From Eisenbergiella porci (GTDB lineage Bacteria > Bacillota > Clostridia > Lachnospirales > Lachnospiraceae), in contig NZ_VUMI01000057.1 of assembly GCF_009696275.1 (NCBI RefSeq), positions 1-36,181 of the forward strand: DNA of 36,181 nt. The letters run 5' to 3'. The notes under the pieces were generated by a model. That model did no database searches. It was not told the origin of the DNA and worked only from the letters and a program-made list of their open reading frames with translations. Every line of letters begins with the position of its first letter. The first letter of the stretch is position 1. This document shows, piece by piece, positions 1-7,870 of the stretch. The position numbers and the translations under genes are program-made.

Positions 1-16
1 ACTCCTCCTCCCGTGC
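1..16 (-). promoter_or_regulatory. Possible ribosome binding site of a gene beyond the left edge
   Basis: Read on the minus strand the first bases give GGGAGGAGGAGT, a strong purine-rich Shine-Dalgarno-like stretch. A minus-strand gene starting just outside the window, divergent from the Crp-like gene, would explain it. No start codon is visible, so this is an inference from a short motif. Confidence 0.3.
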
Positions 17-111
17 TTTGTAGTGTAGCTTCTCACAAACTATTTTACAACACAGCGTAGAGAGTTGGAACACTTTCATTACTATTTGTGCCGCCAGCCG
101 AAGGCGGCGGA

Positions 112-806
112 ATGGGGATTTATATGCATAACATCAGCTTTTTACAAAATGAGAACTTGCCCTCTTTTGCCCAGTTCTGCATCAGCGACAGCCGATATGA
201 GGATTTGCGTACCCATTTTACAAAAAAACTTACCGGGCCGGGGAATGTGTACAGTCGGAGGGAGATACCATCACCCACTTCGGCATTGTGGTATCCGGAA
301 TACTGAAAGCGGTCAGCTACTCCAGGGACGGCGAGGAGCTGTGCAACGCCTATTTTGAGGAAGAGGATGTTTTCCCTGAATTCCTGTATCTTACAGGCAA
401 CCGGCATTATACTTACCTGCTGTACGTGGAGAAAAGGGCGGAGGTACTGTGGATTTCCATTTTTCTTCTGGAGGAAATGCTGTCTGCGGATGCCGGACTG
501 GTAAGCGCGCTTTTATACTATGTCTCCCAGCGGGGGCTGAAAAACCAGCTGTACTTAAACTGCCTGAATTACCAGACCGTCCGGGAGCGCATTGCTTACT
601 GGATCATGGGCGTCCGGAAAATAGAAGCCAGACAGGAGCAGGAGGTTCATATGCCCCTCTCCCAGCGGATTTTCGCCAATATGCTCCATGTCAACCGTTC
701 TTCCCTGAACCAGGAGCTAAAACAGATGGAACGGGACGGCTATTTCCGGCTGGATAAGGAAAGATTGCTCCATGTGGAGGGGGAACGGCTGAAGGAGCTG
801 CTCTGA
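112..806 (+). pseudogene. Crp/Fnr-family transcriptional regulator, frameshifted
   Basis: This encodes a cytoplasmic Crp/Fnr-type regulator: an N-terminal cyclic-nucleotide-binding-like beta roll and a C-terminal winged helix (QRIFANMLHVNRSSLNQELK, near the end). The first about 38 codons are in one frame from ATG 112, preceded by AAGGCGG. From about base 228 the homology moves to another frame, which reads YRAGECVQSEGDTITHFG, a typical beta-roll segment, and stays open to 806. The shift falls exactly in a run of seven A (222-228); one extra A would give TKKTYRAGE and restore about 230 codons, a normal length for the family. The cause could be a real frameshift mutation, a phase-variable tract, -1 ribosomal slippage on A AAA AAA, or a sequencing error. 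The effector is unknown. It lies 415 bp upstream of the YitT-type gene, in the same direction. Confidence 0.8.
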
Positions 807-974
807 TCGGGCAGCTATGTCAGACAATTCCTATTAAAAACGGTCCTCACCTGAAAATACTGCTGCCAGGGTCCCCTGGGCGGTCTTCCACTCAGCACTG
901 TTTTCTATAATGTAAGCCATCATGCACCGGAGACAATAATCCACACAGCCAGGTTTTATGACGAAGGTTTTATC
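807..974. other. Intergenic, no gene seen
   Basis: No supportable coding sequence was found between the Crp-like gene and the yitT control region. The only local structure I see is a short near-palindrome, CCAGGG-TC-CCCTGG at 866-879, with no T-tract. It is not a convincing terminator for the upstream gene. Confidence 0.5.
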
Positions 975-1007
975 GGGAAGTTAACAACACGGGAAGTTAA
1001 CCTTCCC
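975..1007. promoter_or_regulatory. Repeated GGGAAGTTAAC motif with a dyad, putative operator
   Basis: GGGAAGTTAAC occurs twice (975-985 and 991-1001). The second copy forms a dyad with CTTCCC (991-996 with 1002-1007). It abuts the -35 box at 1008, so it is well placed for an activator or repressor of the yitT promoter. The adjacent Crp-like regulator is a possible but unproven binder. Confidence 0.5.
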
Positions 1008-1036
1008 TTGACACCTGCCGTAAATGGTGTTAGCAT
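1008..1036 (+). promoter_or_regulatory. Sigma-A-type promoter upstream of the yitT leader
   Basis: TTGACA (1008-1013) matches the -35 consensus exactly. A 17-base spacer leads to TAGCAT (1031-1036), which matches four of six -10 positions. The predicted start is near 1043, giving a leader of about 180 nt before the YitT-type gene, with an intrinsic terminator inside it. Confidence 0.6.
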
Positions 1037-1155
1037 AACTTCGGATCAAAGTGCTGTACCATTGCTTTGGCCGGAAAAAAGGACAGATATAAATGTGTAG
1101 GAAAACAAAAAGGGCTGCGGCCCACAAAAATCCACAAATAAACAGACATGACCGG

Positions 1156-1179
1156 CGGCAGGCTTCCTGCCGTTTTTTT
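1156..1179 (+). terminator. Intrinsic terminator inside the yitT leader (attenuator or small-RNA end)
   Basis: CGGCAGG (1156-1162) pairs perfectly with CCTGCCG (1166-1172) around a three-base loop and is followed by seven T (1173-1179). It lies about 135 nt after the predicted start and about 43 nt before the yitT start codon. It therefore either ends a small RNA or serves as a transcription attenuator. I could not recognise an aptamer between promoter and terminator. Confidence 0.8.
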
Positions 1180-1221
1180 ATTGGAAATTTTACTGTGGTA
1201 GAGTGAAAAAGGAGTAATGAA

Positions 1222-2103
1222 ATGCAGAAAAAATGGATGAATGCGGCGGAAAAACTGGGTATGATTATCTTCGGCAACCTTCTGTACGCACTGGCGGTGA
1301 CACTTTTTATCATGCCGAACCACCTGATTACAGGAGGCACTACCGGACTGGCGCTGTTCTTTTACCGGACGGCCGGGATTCCCGTCAGTGCCTTTGTATC
1401 GGTGTTCAATATCACTATGTTCCTGCTCGGCGCGTGGGTGCTTGGAAAACAGTTTGCACTGACTACAGTGCTCAGTACCGTAATCTATCCCCTCCTTTTA
1501 GGGCTGCTGGAGGGCGCCGGCATAACGGGCTTTGTGACTGAGGAACGGCTGGTGGCGGTTCTCTATGCCGGGCTTCTCATCGGCGCCGGAATCGGTGTGG
1601 TTATGCGGGCGGGAGCCTCCACGGTAGGGATGGATATTCCAGCACTGATACTGAAAAAGAAGAAAAATATCAATGTTTCGGCTGTCATTTATCTGTGCGA
1701 CTGCATTATCCTGGCGCTCCAGATGTCTGCCTCCGACGCAGGATCCATCCTGTACGGTATCCTTTTGATCGCTGTTTACACCCTGGTGCTTGACAAGGTT
1801 CTGATGCTGGGCGGGGCCAGAATGCAGGTCAAAATCGTCAGCCGGGAACACGACGCCATCAACCGGCTGCTGGCGGAAAAAATTGACTGCGGAACTTCGC
1901 TGCTTCACATGGAAACCGGTTTTCTGCATCAGGAACAGAATATGGTGCTGGCCGTGATCTCCAACCGTGATCTGCCTAAAGTGAACCAGCTGGTTCTGGA
2001 GGTGGACCCGGAGGCTTTTATGATTGTCAGCCAAATCAATGAAGTGCGGGGAAGGGGCTTTACCCTGAGCAAGCTCTACCGCAAGGATACCCAGAACAAA
2101 TAA
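1222..2103 (+). CDS. YitT-family membrane protein (DUF161 plus DUF2179)
   Basis: This is an integral membrane protein of 293 residues, the usual length for the YitT family. The N-terminal about 200 residues hold roughly five or six hydrophobic segments with the family motif around MPNHLITGGTTGLAL (residues 30-45) and a second glycine-rich repeat near GAGIGVVMRAGASTVGMDI. The C-terminal about 80 residues (VKIVSREHDAINRLL and on) match the soluble DUF2179 domain, proposed to bind a small ligand. The transported or sensed compound is not established for the family. The start at 1222 follows AAGGAG (1209-1214); the ATG at 1218 is out of frame. A promoter and an intrinsic terminator precede it, so attenuation is likely. 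No clear terminator follows. Confidence 0.9.
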   Translation: MQKKWMNAAEKLGMIIFGNLLYALAVTLFIMPNHLITGGTTGLALFFYRTAGIPVSAFVSVFNITMFLLGAWVLGKQFALTTVLSTVIYPLLLGLLEGAGITGFVTEERLVAVLYAGLLIGAGIGVVMRAGASTVGMDIPALILKKKKNINVSAVIYLCDCIILALQMSASDAGSILYGILLIAVYTLVLDKVLMLGGARMQVKIVSREHDAINRLLAEKIDCGTSLLHMETGFLHQEQNMVLAVISNRDLPKVNQLVLEVDPEAFMIVSQINEVRGRGFTLSKLYRKDTQNK

Positions 2104-2400
2104 ACAGGGAAATTTCCGGCGTAATGAAATACCCGTGGATTCAGTAACTTCTAAGGCGCGGTAAAACCGGCCTTCTGCATATCGGGATCGTACAAAGAGT
2201 TGGCGGACATCCGGCAGTATGTCTGTATCAGAATGATCTGGCTTTCCGGAGAACCGTATCTTTTTGTCAGGATCTGGGAATCAATCCGGTTTATGCCGGT
2301 TTTAAGATGGCCGCCAGATGGCTGTACGCCTCTTCTGCGGTTTGGGGCCATAGCGGTTTATTACATCCTCCTGAGCATGATATGCGGGGTGTTAATCGGC
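2104..2400. other. Degenerate intergenic DNA, no intact gene
   Basis: Several short open frames exist on both strands (for example plus 2200-2409 and minus 2151-2351). None has a ribosome binding site, a recognisable domain or a plausible length. The DNA looks coding-like in composition but is broken in every frame, as expected for decayed genes. I could not name a parent gene. Confidence 0.4.
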
Positions 2401-2548
2401 AGAGATTAAGAGGTGCCGCAATAAACGGAATCAGACTCCAAAGCGGCCCGATCCCGAAAAGCCGTGCAATCACCGGTGAAACTGCCGCGATGCACAGCCC
2501 CGATGAAAGGCCGCAGGTCATTACTGAAATGATAAGCACCCTTTTCCT
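2400..2548 (-). pseudogene. Possible remnant of a small membrane protein (ECF S-component-like)
   Basis: The minus strand encodes a hydrophobic stretch, VLIISVMTCGLSSGLCIAAV, followed by a segment ending GPLWSLIPFIAA. This resembles the N-terminal half of a small energy-coupling-factor S component or a similar membrane protein. The similarity ends near 2405 and the frame then continues into non-membrane sequence. The candidate start (GTG 2539) has purines directly abutting it instead of a well-spaced site. It is divergent from the second Crp-like gene, a common arrangement for a regulated target. Identity rests on general resemblance only. Confidence 0.35.
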
Positions 2549-2576
2549 TGTTTGTTTGTAATTACTATACTATAAT
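2548..2576 (+). promoter_or_regulatory. Promoter of the second Crp/Fnr regulator
   Basis: TTGTTT (2548-2553), a 17-base spacer and a perfect TATAAT (2571-2576) precede the gene. The transcription start is expected near 2583, placing the dyad at 2591-2606 just inside the transcript. Confidence 0.7.
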
Positions 2577-2590
2577 TCAGTCAAATCACC

Positions 2591-2606
2591 TGTTGCGCAT
2601 GCAACA
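2591..2606. promoter_or_regulatory. Dyad TGTTGC-N4-GCAACA, putative Crp/Fnr operator
   Basis: The arms TGTTGC and GCAACA are exact inverted repeats around GCAT. A 16-bp dyad is the size and symmetry expected for a Crp/Fnr dimer. Its position just downstream of the -10 box suggests autorepression by the gene product encoded 28 bp further on. Confidence 0.65.
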
Positions 2607-2633
2607 AATGAAGAAGAAGGAAGAGGTAAAGCA

Positions 2634-3302
2634 GTGAATGAATATTTGGAAGATTTAGCGCAGATGAACTTATTTCCCGGTATTGAGCCGGGGGAAATAG
2701 CGGAGCTTCTCAACTGCCTTCAGGCAAGGCGTGTCCAATATGCCAGCGGTGAAATGATCCTGGAGGAAGGCAGCCGGGTCCGCAAGTTCGGCATTATTTT
2801 ATCCGGGCACGCCCGTTCCATAAAATGGGACACCTCAGGCCGGGTAATTATACTGACCCTGCTTGAAAAGGGGAGCGAAATCGGTGTACTTCTGGCTGCA
2901 CAGCCGGAAAAGGAAAGCCCTGTTTCCATACAGGCGCAGGACGATGTTTCCGTGCTGATGATCCCGTATGACCGTGTCCTTGACCCTTGTATAAAGGCAT
3001 GTCCAAAGCATGACAGACTGTTGAGAAATTACATTTCCATCGTCGCCCAAAAGGGACTTGTTCTACATGAACGTATTGACTGTCTTCTGAAGTCCACAGT
3101 CCGTGAAAAAATTCTGACCTATCTATTGCGCATATCACATGAACAAAAAAGTACCTCCTTTCAAATTCCGCTCAACCGAAATGCGATGTCCGAATATCTC
3201 AATATTGAACGCAGCGCACTTTCCAGGGAGTTGTCTAATATGAAACGAGATGGACTGATCGATTATCATCTGAACAATTTCAGGCTGAAATACAATAATT
3301 AA
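2634..3302 (+). CDS. Crp/Fnr-family transcriptional regulator
   Basis: This is an intact cytoplasmic regulator of 222 residues, a typical family length. Residues about 12-120 form the beta-roll sensory domain (GEMILEEGSRVRKFGIILSG). Residues about 140-220 form the winged-helix domain, with the recognition helix in MSEYLNIERSALSRELSNMK. No cysteine cluster for an Fnr-type iron-sulfur centre is seen, so the signal is probably a small molecule or redox state. It starts at GTG 2634 after AGAGGT. A strong promoter and a Crp-type dyad precede it. The nitroreductase gene follows after 64 bp in the same direction and is the probable target or operon partner. Confidence 0.9.
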   Translation: MNEYLEDLAQMNLFPGIEPGEIAELLNCLQARRVQYASGEMILEEGSRVRKFGIILSGHARSIKWDTSGRVIILTLLEKGSEIGVLLAAQPEKESPVSIQAQDDVSVLMIPYDRVLDPCIKACPKHDRLLRNYISIVAQKGLVLHERIDCLLKSTVREKILTYLLRISHEQKSTSFQIPLNRNAMSEYLNIERSALSRELSNMKRDGLIDYHLNNFRLKYNN

Positions 3303-3366
3303 TTTTTATAATTGTTCTTGTAAATAATTTTAAATTAAACTATTCTGGTTTCAGGAGGGTAAAAGG

Positions 3367-4119
3367 ATGGATGATTTATGGTATCAGATGATATTTAAAA
3401 GAAAGTCGTTTCATATTTTTAAGGACAGGCAGACCATATCGGATATAGAGTTAAGAAATATTGAAGAAAATATTAAAAATTTTAAGTCATTGGATGAAGG
3501 TATAAAAACAGCTTTCCGGATTGTGCCCGCAGGGGAAACATCCTGTAAGCGTGGAGAGGAGTATTGTATCCTGCTTTACAGTGAAAAGAAAGGGGATTAT
3601 CTCCGCAATATTGGTTATATCGGGGAGCAGCTTGATTTATACCTGGCCTCTCTTAACATCGGCGTCCTGTGGTTTGGGATCGGCAAAACAGATGCCGGGA
3701 ATTACAACGGGCTGGATTTTGTTATTATGATAGCAATTGCCAGAGTGGAGGAAAGCAAATTCCGGAAGGATATGTTTAAGAGCAAAAGGAAACCCCTGGA
3801 ACAGATATGGGAAGGAAACTGTTATCAGGAGATTGGCAATATTGTAAGATTTGCGCCAAGCGCCTGCAATACGCAGCCCTGGAAGGTTGTGGCAGAGGAA
3901 AACAAACTGACCGTATACCGGTATAAGCAGCCGGGAAAGCGGGGAATTATGCCTGCCGCCAAGGTGGCGTATTATAACAGGATTGATATGGGGATTTTCC
4001 TGTTGTTTCTTGAACTGTGCCTGGCGCATGAGGGGCTCAGATTTGAAAGGACTCTTTTTGCTGATGCAGATGATGACAGTGCGGAAATGACGTTGGCTGC
4101 GGTATATCTTATAGGCTGA
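3367..4119 (+). CDS. Nitroreductase-family protein, TM1586 type
   Basis: This is a predicted cytoplasmic flavin enzyme of 250 residues, like the putative nitroreductases of the TM1586 group, in which a single chain carries two tandem half-domains. The C-terminal half has the FMN-site-like motif RFAPSACNTQPWKVV (around residue 160). The N-terminal half has RKSFHIFKD (around residue 11) in the position of the usual RRSxRxF motif. The substrate is unknown. The start follows a strong AGGAGGGT site (3353-3360). It lies directly downstream of the Crp/Fnr regulator and may share its mRNA. Base composition is more AT-rich than in the flanking genes. It converges on the minus-strand importer cassette, with a strong terminator between. 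Confidence 0.85.
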   Translation: MDDLWYQMIFKRKSFHIFKDRQTISDIELRNIEENIKNFKSLDEGIKTAFRIVPAGETSCKRGEEYCILLYSEKKGDYLRNIGYIGEQLDLYLASLNIGVLWFGIGKTDAGNYNGLDFVIMIAIARVEESKFRKDMFKSKRKPLEQIWEGNCYQEIGNIVRFAPSACNTQPWKVVAEENKLTVYRYKQPGKRGIMPAAKVAYYNRIDMGIFLLFLELCLAHEGLRFERTLFADADDDSAEMTLAAVYLIG

Positions 4120-4382
4120 CAAAGGTATTAGCCGCCTGCGAAATGCAATTAACTGCAGTCATTGAACAGACATACCAATACAGGAAAAGGATGAAATATA
4201 TTGCGGAAACCAATTTTTTCATAGAGAAAGATAACGACAGTCTTGTTTTTCCCGAAAAGTGAAACAATCCTATGGCTGGATAAAAGAATCCGCCACACAA
4301 GCGGGCGGAAGAAATTATTGAGGGCCTTATTGTGACCAGGGTAAATGCGCAAAACATCAATAATCATACTTAAAGACCAAAA
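4120..4382. other. Convergent intergenic region, no gene seen
   Basis: Between the nitroreductase and the minus-strand binding-protein gene I found only short open frames without ribosome binding sites or recognisable domains. The only clear element is the terminator at its right end. Confidence 0.5.
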
Positions 4383-4418
4383 TATCAGGGAAGCAGCTTG
4401 GTTTCTGCTTCCCTGATA
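4383..4418. terminator. Strong intrinsic terminator, probably bidirectional
   Basis: A perfect 14-bp stem (4383-4396 with 4405-4418) encloses an eight-base loop. It lies 8 bp after the minus-strand stop codon of the binding-protein gene. On the plus strand it is followed by CTTTTT. It ends importer cassette 1 and can also stop transcription from the nitroreductase gene. Confidence 0.85.
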
Positions 4419-4425
4419 CTTTTTA

Positions 4426-6036
4426 CTATTCTGCTTTTGCAATTATTTCATCATACTGCTTCTTCAGTTCCGGATAGTTCTGATTGCCAAACTCCTCCAA
4501 CCTGTCCATACCAATCTGCTCCGCCTGCTGAACCATTTCCCGGAATGCTTCTTCACAGGCCTCTTCGGTTTCCGCCATAAAAATATTGGTCTGCTGATTC
4601 TTTACCATCTCATCCAGCTTGGCATTGATATTTGCCTCATCGGAATCTGTTACAAACCGGATCATTCCGATAACGGGATTCCTCTTGACATATGCAGTCA
4701 GATTTTTTCTGTCCTGCGCTGTCTGTGATTCGGAGTTTGCTTCCGCAATACTGGTTACAATCGCATTGTGTACCAGCCATCCCCAGTATTTCAGACCTCT
4801 GGGCTGAAGAACCGTGTTGTCCCCCTGAAAATCATATGTAAAATCAGGATAACCTTCACTGTCAACAGTATAGTCTTCCCCTTCAATTCCCCACATTAAC
4901 AGCTTCATTCCTTCTTCGCCATAGGCATAGGCCAATAATTTATATGCAGCCTCCACATCCTTGCAGGAACGAGTGATATAAAGACCGCGGCCGCCACAGC
5001 CCGTATCATAGGCCACACAATCATCACTCAGTTCCGAGGTAACCAGAGAAAATGTAAAATCATCTCCGTTGGCGGCAATTGCCGTATTGTAATTATCTGC
5101 ATGGTTATCATATCCAAAATTAGCAAATACCTTACCGCCTACACAGATTTCCTTTGTTTCGTCTTCGGACTGATATGCAAAATTTTCCGCACTCAAATAA
5201 CCTTTTCTGTACCACTCATTTACCTTTTTATAAAAGTCCAGCAGCTTATCCTGACGAAGCCACCATTTCAGGCTGCCGTCCTCCGCTTCATAGAAGCCGC
5301 CGTTTTTCACTCCCATCTGCTGCATCAGCCAGTTAAATTTATGTGCGCAGTTAAAAGAGCATACCGTATAATCGGGATAAGACTGCGCCACCTTTTCAAA
5401 CGCCGCATCCAAATCGTCCAGTGTCTTGAATTCCAGTCCCAGTTCTTCTGCAATATCCGTCCTGTACATGAAACCAGGGCCTTCCGTCAAAATTTTATCA
5501 TATTCCGAATAAGCGCCGCTGGGGGAAAAACCACATCCAATGGTATAATAATGGTCATCAGCCGCCTTATTTACAAACTGATATACCGGATCTACTTCAA
5601 ATGCAACCTCAGGATAAGTTTCATGAAGCTCATCCAAAGGATAGCATACCTGGGAATCCGCAAGATACTGATACCGGCCGGAGCAGATAATGTCAGGCAT
5701 ATCTCCGGAAGCCGCCATCAATGACAGCTGATTGTTATCTGCCGCCCTGGTTACTTCAATATTTACCCCCAGTCTCTTTTCAAATTCTTCGGGCACCGCA
5801 CCTTCCCACTTATCATAAGGCCACCATGTTTCGTCCACAAATAAGGTTAATGTGGGAACATCTCCGGCATCCGCCCGGCCATCCGTCTCCTGAACCGATG
5901 CTTCGGCCGCTGTGGTTTCCTTTCCTCCCCCCGTGGTACTCACCTCGTTTTGCGTCTCCTGTGAACCGCCGCATGCCGCCAAAGACATTGTCATGGCAGC
6001 AGTCAGCAGAACTGCTAATACTTTTTTACATTTCAT
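4426..6036 (-). CDS. Extracellular solute-binding lipoprotein of importer cassette 1
   Basis: This is the substrate-capturing lipoprotein of an oligosaccharide ABC importer (LplA-like, family 1 binding protein), 536 residues. A signal peptide with a lipobox ending LAAC puts the lipidated cysteine at residue 22. It is followed by a low-complexity T/E/G linker and a two-lobed binding domain (TLTLFVDETWWPYDKWEG near residue 65). The start at 6036 follows AGGAGG. It is the third gene of the cassette, separated from the second permease by 144 bp containing hairpins. Unlike the other two binding proteins in this window it lacks the DPNGNGxADEIP loop, so it is a divergent member. No glycosidase follows it, and the substrate is unknown. 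Confidence 0.9.
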   Translation of the reverse strand: MKCKKVLAVLLTAAMTMSLAACGGSQETQNEVSTTGGGKETTAAEASVQETDGRADAGDVPTLTLFVDETWWPYDKWEGAVPEEFEKRLGVNIEVTRAADNNQLSLMAASGDMPDIICSGRYQYLADSQVCYPLDELHETYPEVAFEVDPVYQFVNKAADDHYYTIGCGFSPSGAYSEYDKILTEGPGFMYRTDIAEELGLEFKTLDDLDAAFEKVAQSYPDYTVCSFNCAHKFNWLMQQMGVKNGGFYEAEDGSLKWWLRQDKLLDFYKKVNEWYRKGYLSAENFAYQSEDETKEICVGGKVFANFGYDNHADNYNTAIAANGDDFTFSLVTSELSDDCVAYDTGCGGRGLYITRSCKDVEAAYKLLAYAYGEEGMKLLMWGIEGEDYTVDSEGYPDFTYDFQGDNTVLQPRGLKYWGWLVHNAIVTSIAEANSESQTAQDRKNLTAYVKRNPVIGMIRFVTDSDEANINAKLDEMVKNQQTNIFMAETEEACEEAFREMVQQAEQIGMDRLEEFGNQNYPELKKQYDEIIAKAE

Positions 6037-6076
6037 ACACTCATCCTCCTGCTACAATATATTTATGGTTAATTTT

Positions 6077-6093
6077 CCTGACATCCGGTCAGG
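6077..6093 (-). other. Intercistronic hairpin before the binding-protein gene
   Basis: CCTGAC and GTCAGG (6077-6082, 6088-6093) form a six-bp stem, and a second short stem CTCTG/CAGAG lies near 6130-6145. There is no T-tract. Such structures between permease and binding-protein genes often stabilise or process the mRNA; the role here is inferred. Confidence 0.4.
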
Positions 6094-6180
6094 ATGCCAC
6101 CCATCTTGTTTTACGGAGTAAAATACAAACTCTGTCTGCGCAGAGAATTTTCCTCCATGAAATTTCAAAAACTAACCAGT

Positions 6181-7065
6181 CTATTCCTTGACCGCCCCAA
6201 TCATCATGCCCTGTACAAAATATTTCTGTAAAAACGGATATACACACATGATGGGAATCATTGATACCGCCATGGCCGTGGCCTGTACGGTAAATGACGT
6301 AGCTGTATTCGCCTGTGACATCTGTCCGGCCACATCTGCATTGGCCGCTGTTGCCAGCGTCTGGTTAATTGTGGTCATCATTTTAAAGGAAAGCGTCTGC
6401 AGACTTGCATCCCTCACATAGTACGCCGAGTCCAGCCAGCTGTTCCACTGGCCCACTGCGGCGAACAAAGCCAGCGTAGCCAGAAAGGGTTTGGAAACGG
6501 GAAGCACGATCTTCGTAAGCACCTTAATTTCCCTTGCCCCGTCAATCTTGGCCGCCTCAATCATAGATTCCGGAATGGATGCGAAAAAATTAATACCTGT
6601 CATGACAAAAAAAGTATTCACCATCCCGGGAACCACATATACCCAAAAGGTATTCAGAAGCCCCAGACTTCTGAGCAGCACATAATAAGGAATCAGTCCG
6701 CCGGAAAAATACATGGTGAATATGACAAGGAACCTGTACCCCTTTTTAAACATCAGATTATTTCTCGACAGCGCATAGCTGAACATACTGGTAAAGCCCG
6801 TACATAATACAGTTCCCACTACCGTCCTCGCCACGGAGATAAAAAAAGCATGCCTCCATCCTTCATCTCCGATAAACAGTTCATAATTGGACAGCGTAAA
6901 TTTTCTGGGCCACAGGTAAACGCCGCCTTTCATTAAATCAAGCCCGTCATTAAAAGAGCATATGATTGTGTAATAAAAAGGATATAATGTAACAATCCCG
7001 ATAAAAGCAAGAAGTATGTATACTATCACATTTACCACTTTATCTTCATTTATTTTGCCCTTCAT
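6181..7065 (-). CDS. Oligosaccharide ABC transporter permease, YtcP/MalG type
   Basis: This is one of two membrane subunits of importer cassette 1, 294 residues with about six membrane segments. The cytoplasmic EAA loop, EAAKIDGAREIKVLTKIVLP, contacts a shared ATPase. The C-terminus QKYFVQGMMIGAVKE is typical of YtcP-type subunits and is almost the same as in the other two YtcP-like proteins here. The start at 7065 follows GGAGGTGGGAG. It lies 11 bp downstream of the LplB-like gene and upstream of the lipoprotein gene, in the normal order. The gene itself appears intact, although its promoter has probably been lost with the 5' end of the upstream gene. Confidence 0.92.
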   Translation of the reverse strand: MKGKINEDKVVNVIVYILLAFIGIVTLYPFYYTIICSFNDGLDLMKGGVYLWPRKFTLSNYELFIGDEGWRHAFFISVARTVVGTVLCTGFTSMFSYALSRNNLMFKKGYRFLVIFTMYFSGGLIPYYVLLRSLGLLNTFWVYVVPGMVNTFFVMTGINFFASIPESMIEAAKIDGAREIKVLTKIVLPVSKPFLATLALFAAVGQWNSWLDSAYYVRDASLQTLSFKMMTTINQTLATAANADVAGQMSQANTATSFTVQATAMAVSMIPIMCVYPFLQKYFVQGMMIGAVKE

Positions 7066-7076
7066 ACTCCCACCTC

Positions 7077-7870
7077 CTAAAACAGGCCTTCACCTGATAC
7101 TTTTTTGGCTACCTGATTGCTGATGATCACCAGGATAATTGAAATAAGTGACTGTATCAGATCTACTGCTGTTGCATAAGAGAAGCGTCCCTGCGCCATT
7201 CCCATTTTAAAGGCATAGGTCTGGATAATTTCAGAGGCAGCGTTATTCACCGTATTCCCCATCAAAAATGACTGTTCAAAGTTGGATCCTACCATACCGC
7301 CTCCCAGGAAGCTTCCTATGGATAAAATCAGGACAGTGACAATCGCCCCCTTTATTCCCGGCAGGGTAATATGCCAAATCCGTTTCAGCCTTCCGGCCCC
7401 GTCAATTCTGGCAGCTTCATAAAGCGTACTGTCAATTCCCGAAATAGCCGCCAGAAAAATGATTGCCCACCAGCCGGAGCTTTTCCAGATTGAAAGAACC
7501 ACCGTCATTCCCCAGAAATAATCCGGGTCCGTAAGAAGGGGAATCCCTTTGGATATGATACCTGCATTTACCAGAAGCTGGTTCAGGACTCCGTTATTCT
7601 GCGCAAACAGGGCACTGCTGATACCATATACAAGCACCCAGGATATAAAATTGGGCAGGTAGCTTACCGTCTGCACCGTTTTCTTAAAGAATTTATTATG
7701 ACATTCAGATATCAAAATTGCCAGAATTATCGGAACCGGAAATGCAAACACCATCTTCAGCGTACTGATTGCTATGGTATTCCTCAGAAGCTCTCCAAAA
7801 CGGTAATCTGTAAAGAATTCCTTAAAATATTTCAATCCCACCCATTCGCTGGTAAATATCCCTCCCGGAG
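7077..7870 (-). pseudogene. LplB-type ABC permease lacking its 5' end
   Basis: The frame encodes the C-terminal about 263 residues of an LplB-type permease, from GIFTSEWVGLKYFKEFF through the EAA loop EAARIDGAGRLKRIWHITLP to the normal end KKVSGEGLF. The corresponding motif in the intact LplB protein at 23825-24778 (PAKGIFSSKWVGLEYY) is preceded by about 60 residues holding the first membrane helix. Here those residues are replaced by unrelated sequence read from the antisense of the kinase gene. The frame formally runs up to 7934, but the extra residues (LSARHCSGRWGG and on) are not permease-like and have no ribosome binding site. The break lies near 7866. Missing the first helix and its promoter, this copy is unlikely to work. 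Confidence 0.8.

Noticed and set aside
1043-1155. Known riboswitch in the yitT leader
   Set aside because: I compared it from memory with common classes, including fluoride, guanidine and preQ1 types, and found no matching core motif; a covariance-model search is still needed.
1498-2034. Minus-strand open frame of 178 codons inside the YitT-type gene
   Set aside because: The sense strand encodes a complete family protein with a ribosome binding site; the antisense frame is rich in H, Q and D, as expected for a shadow.
5721-6191. Plus-strand open frame of 156 codons opposite the binding-protein gene
   Set aside because: It is antisense to the signal peptide and linker region of an obvious lipoprotein gene, is proline/histidine-rich and has no ribosome binding site.
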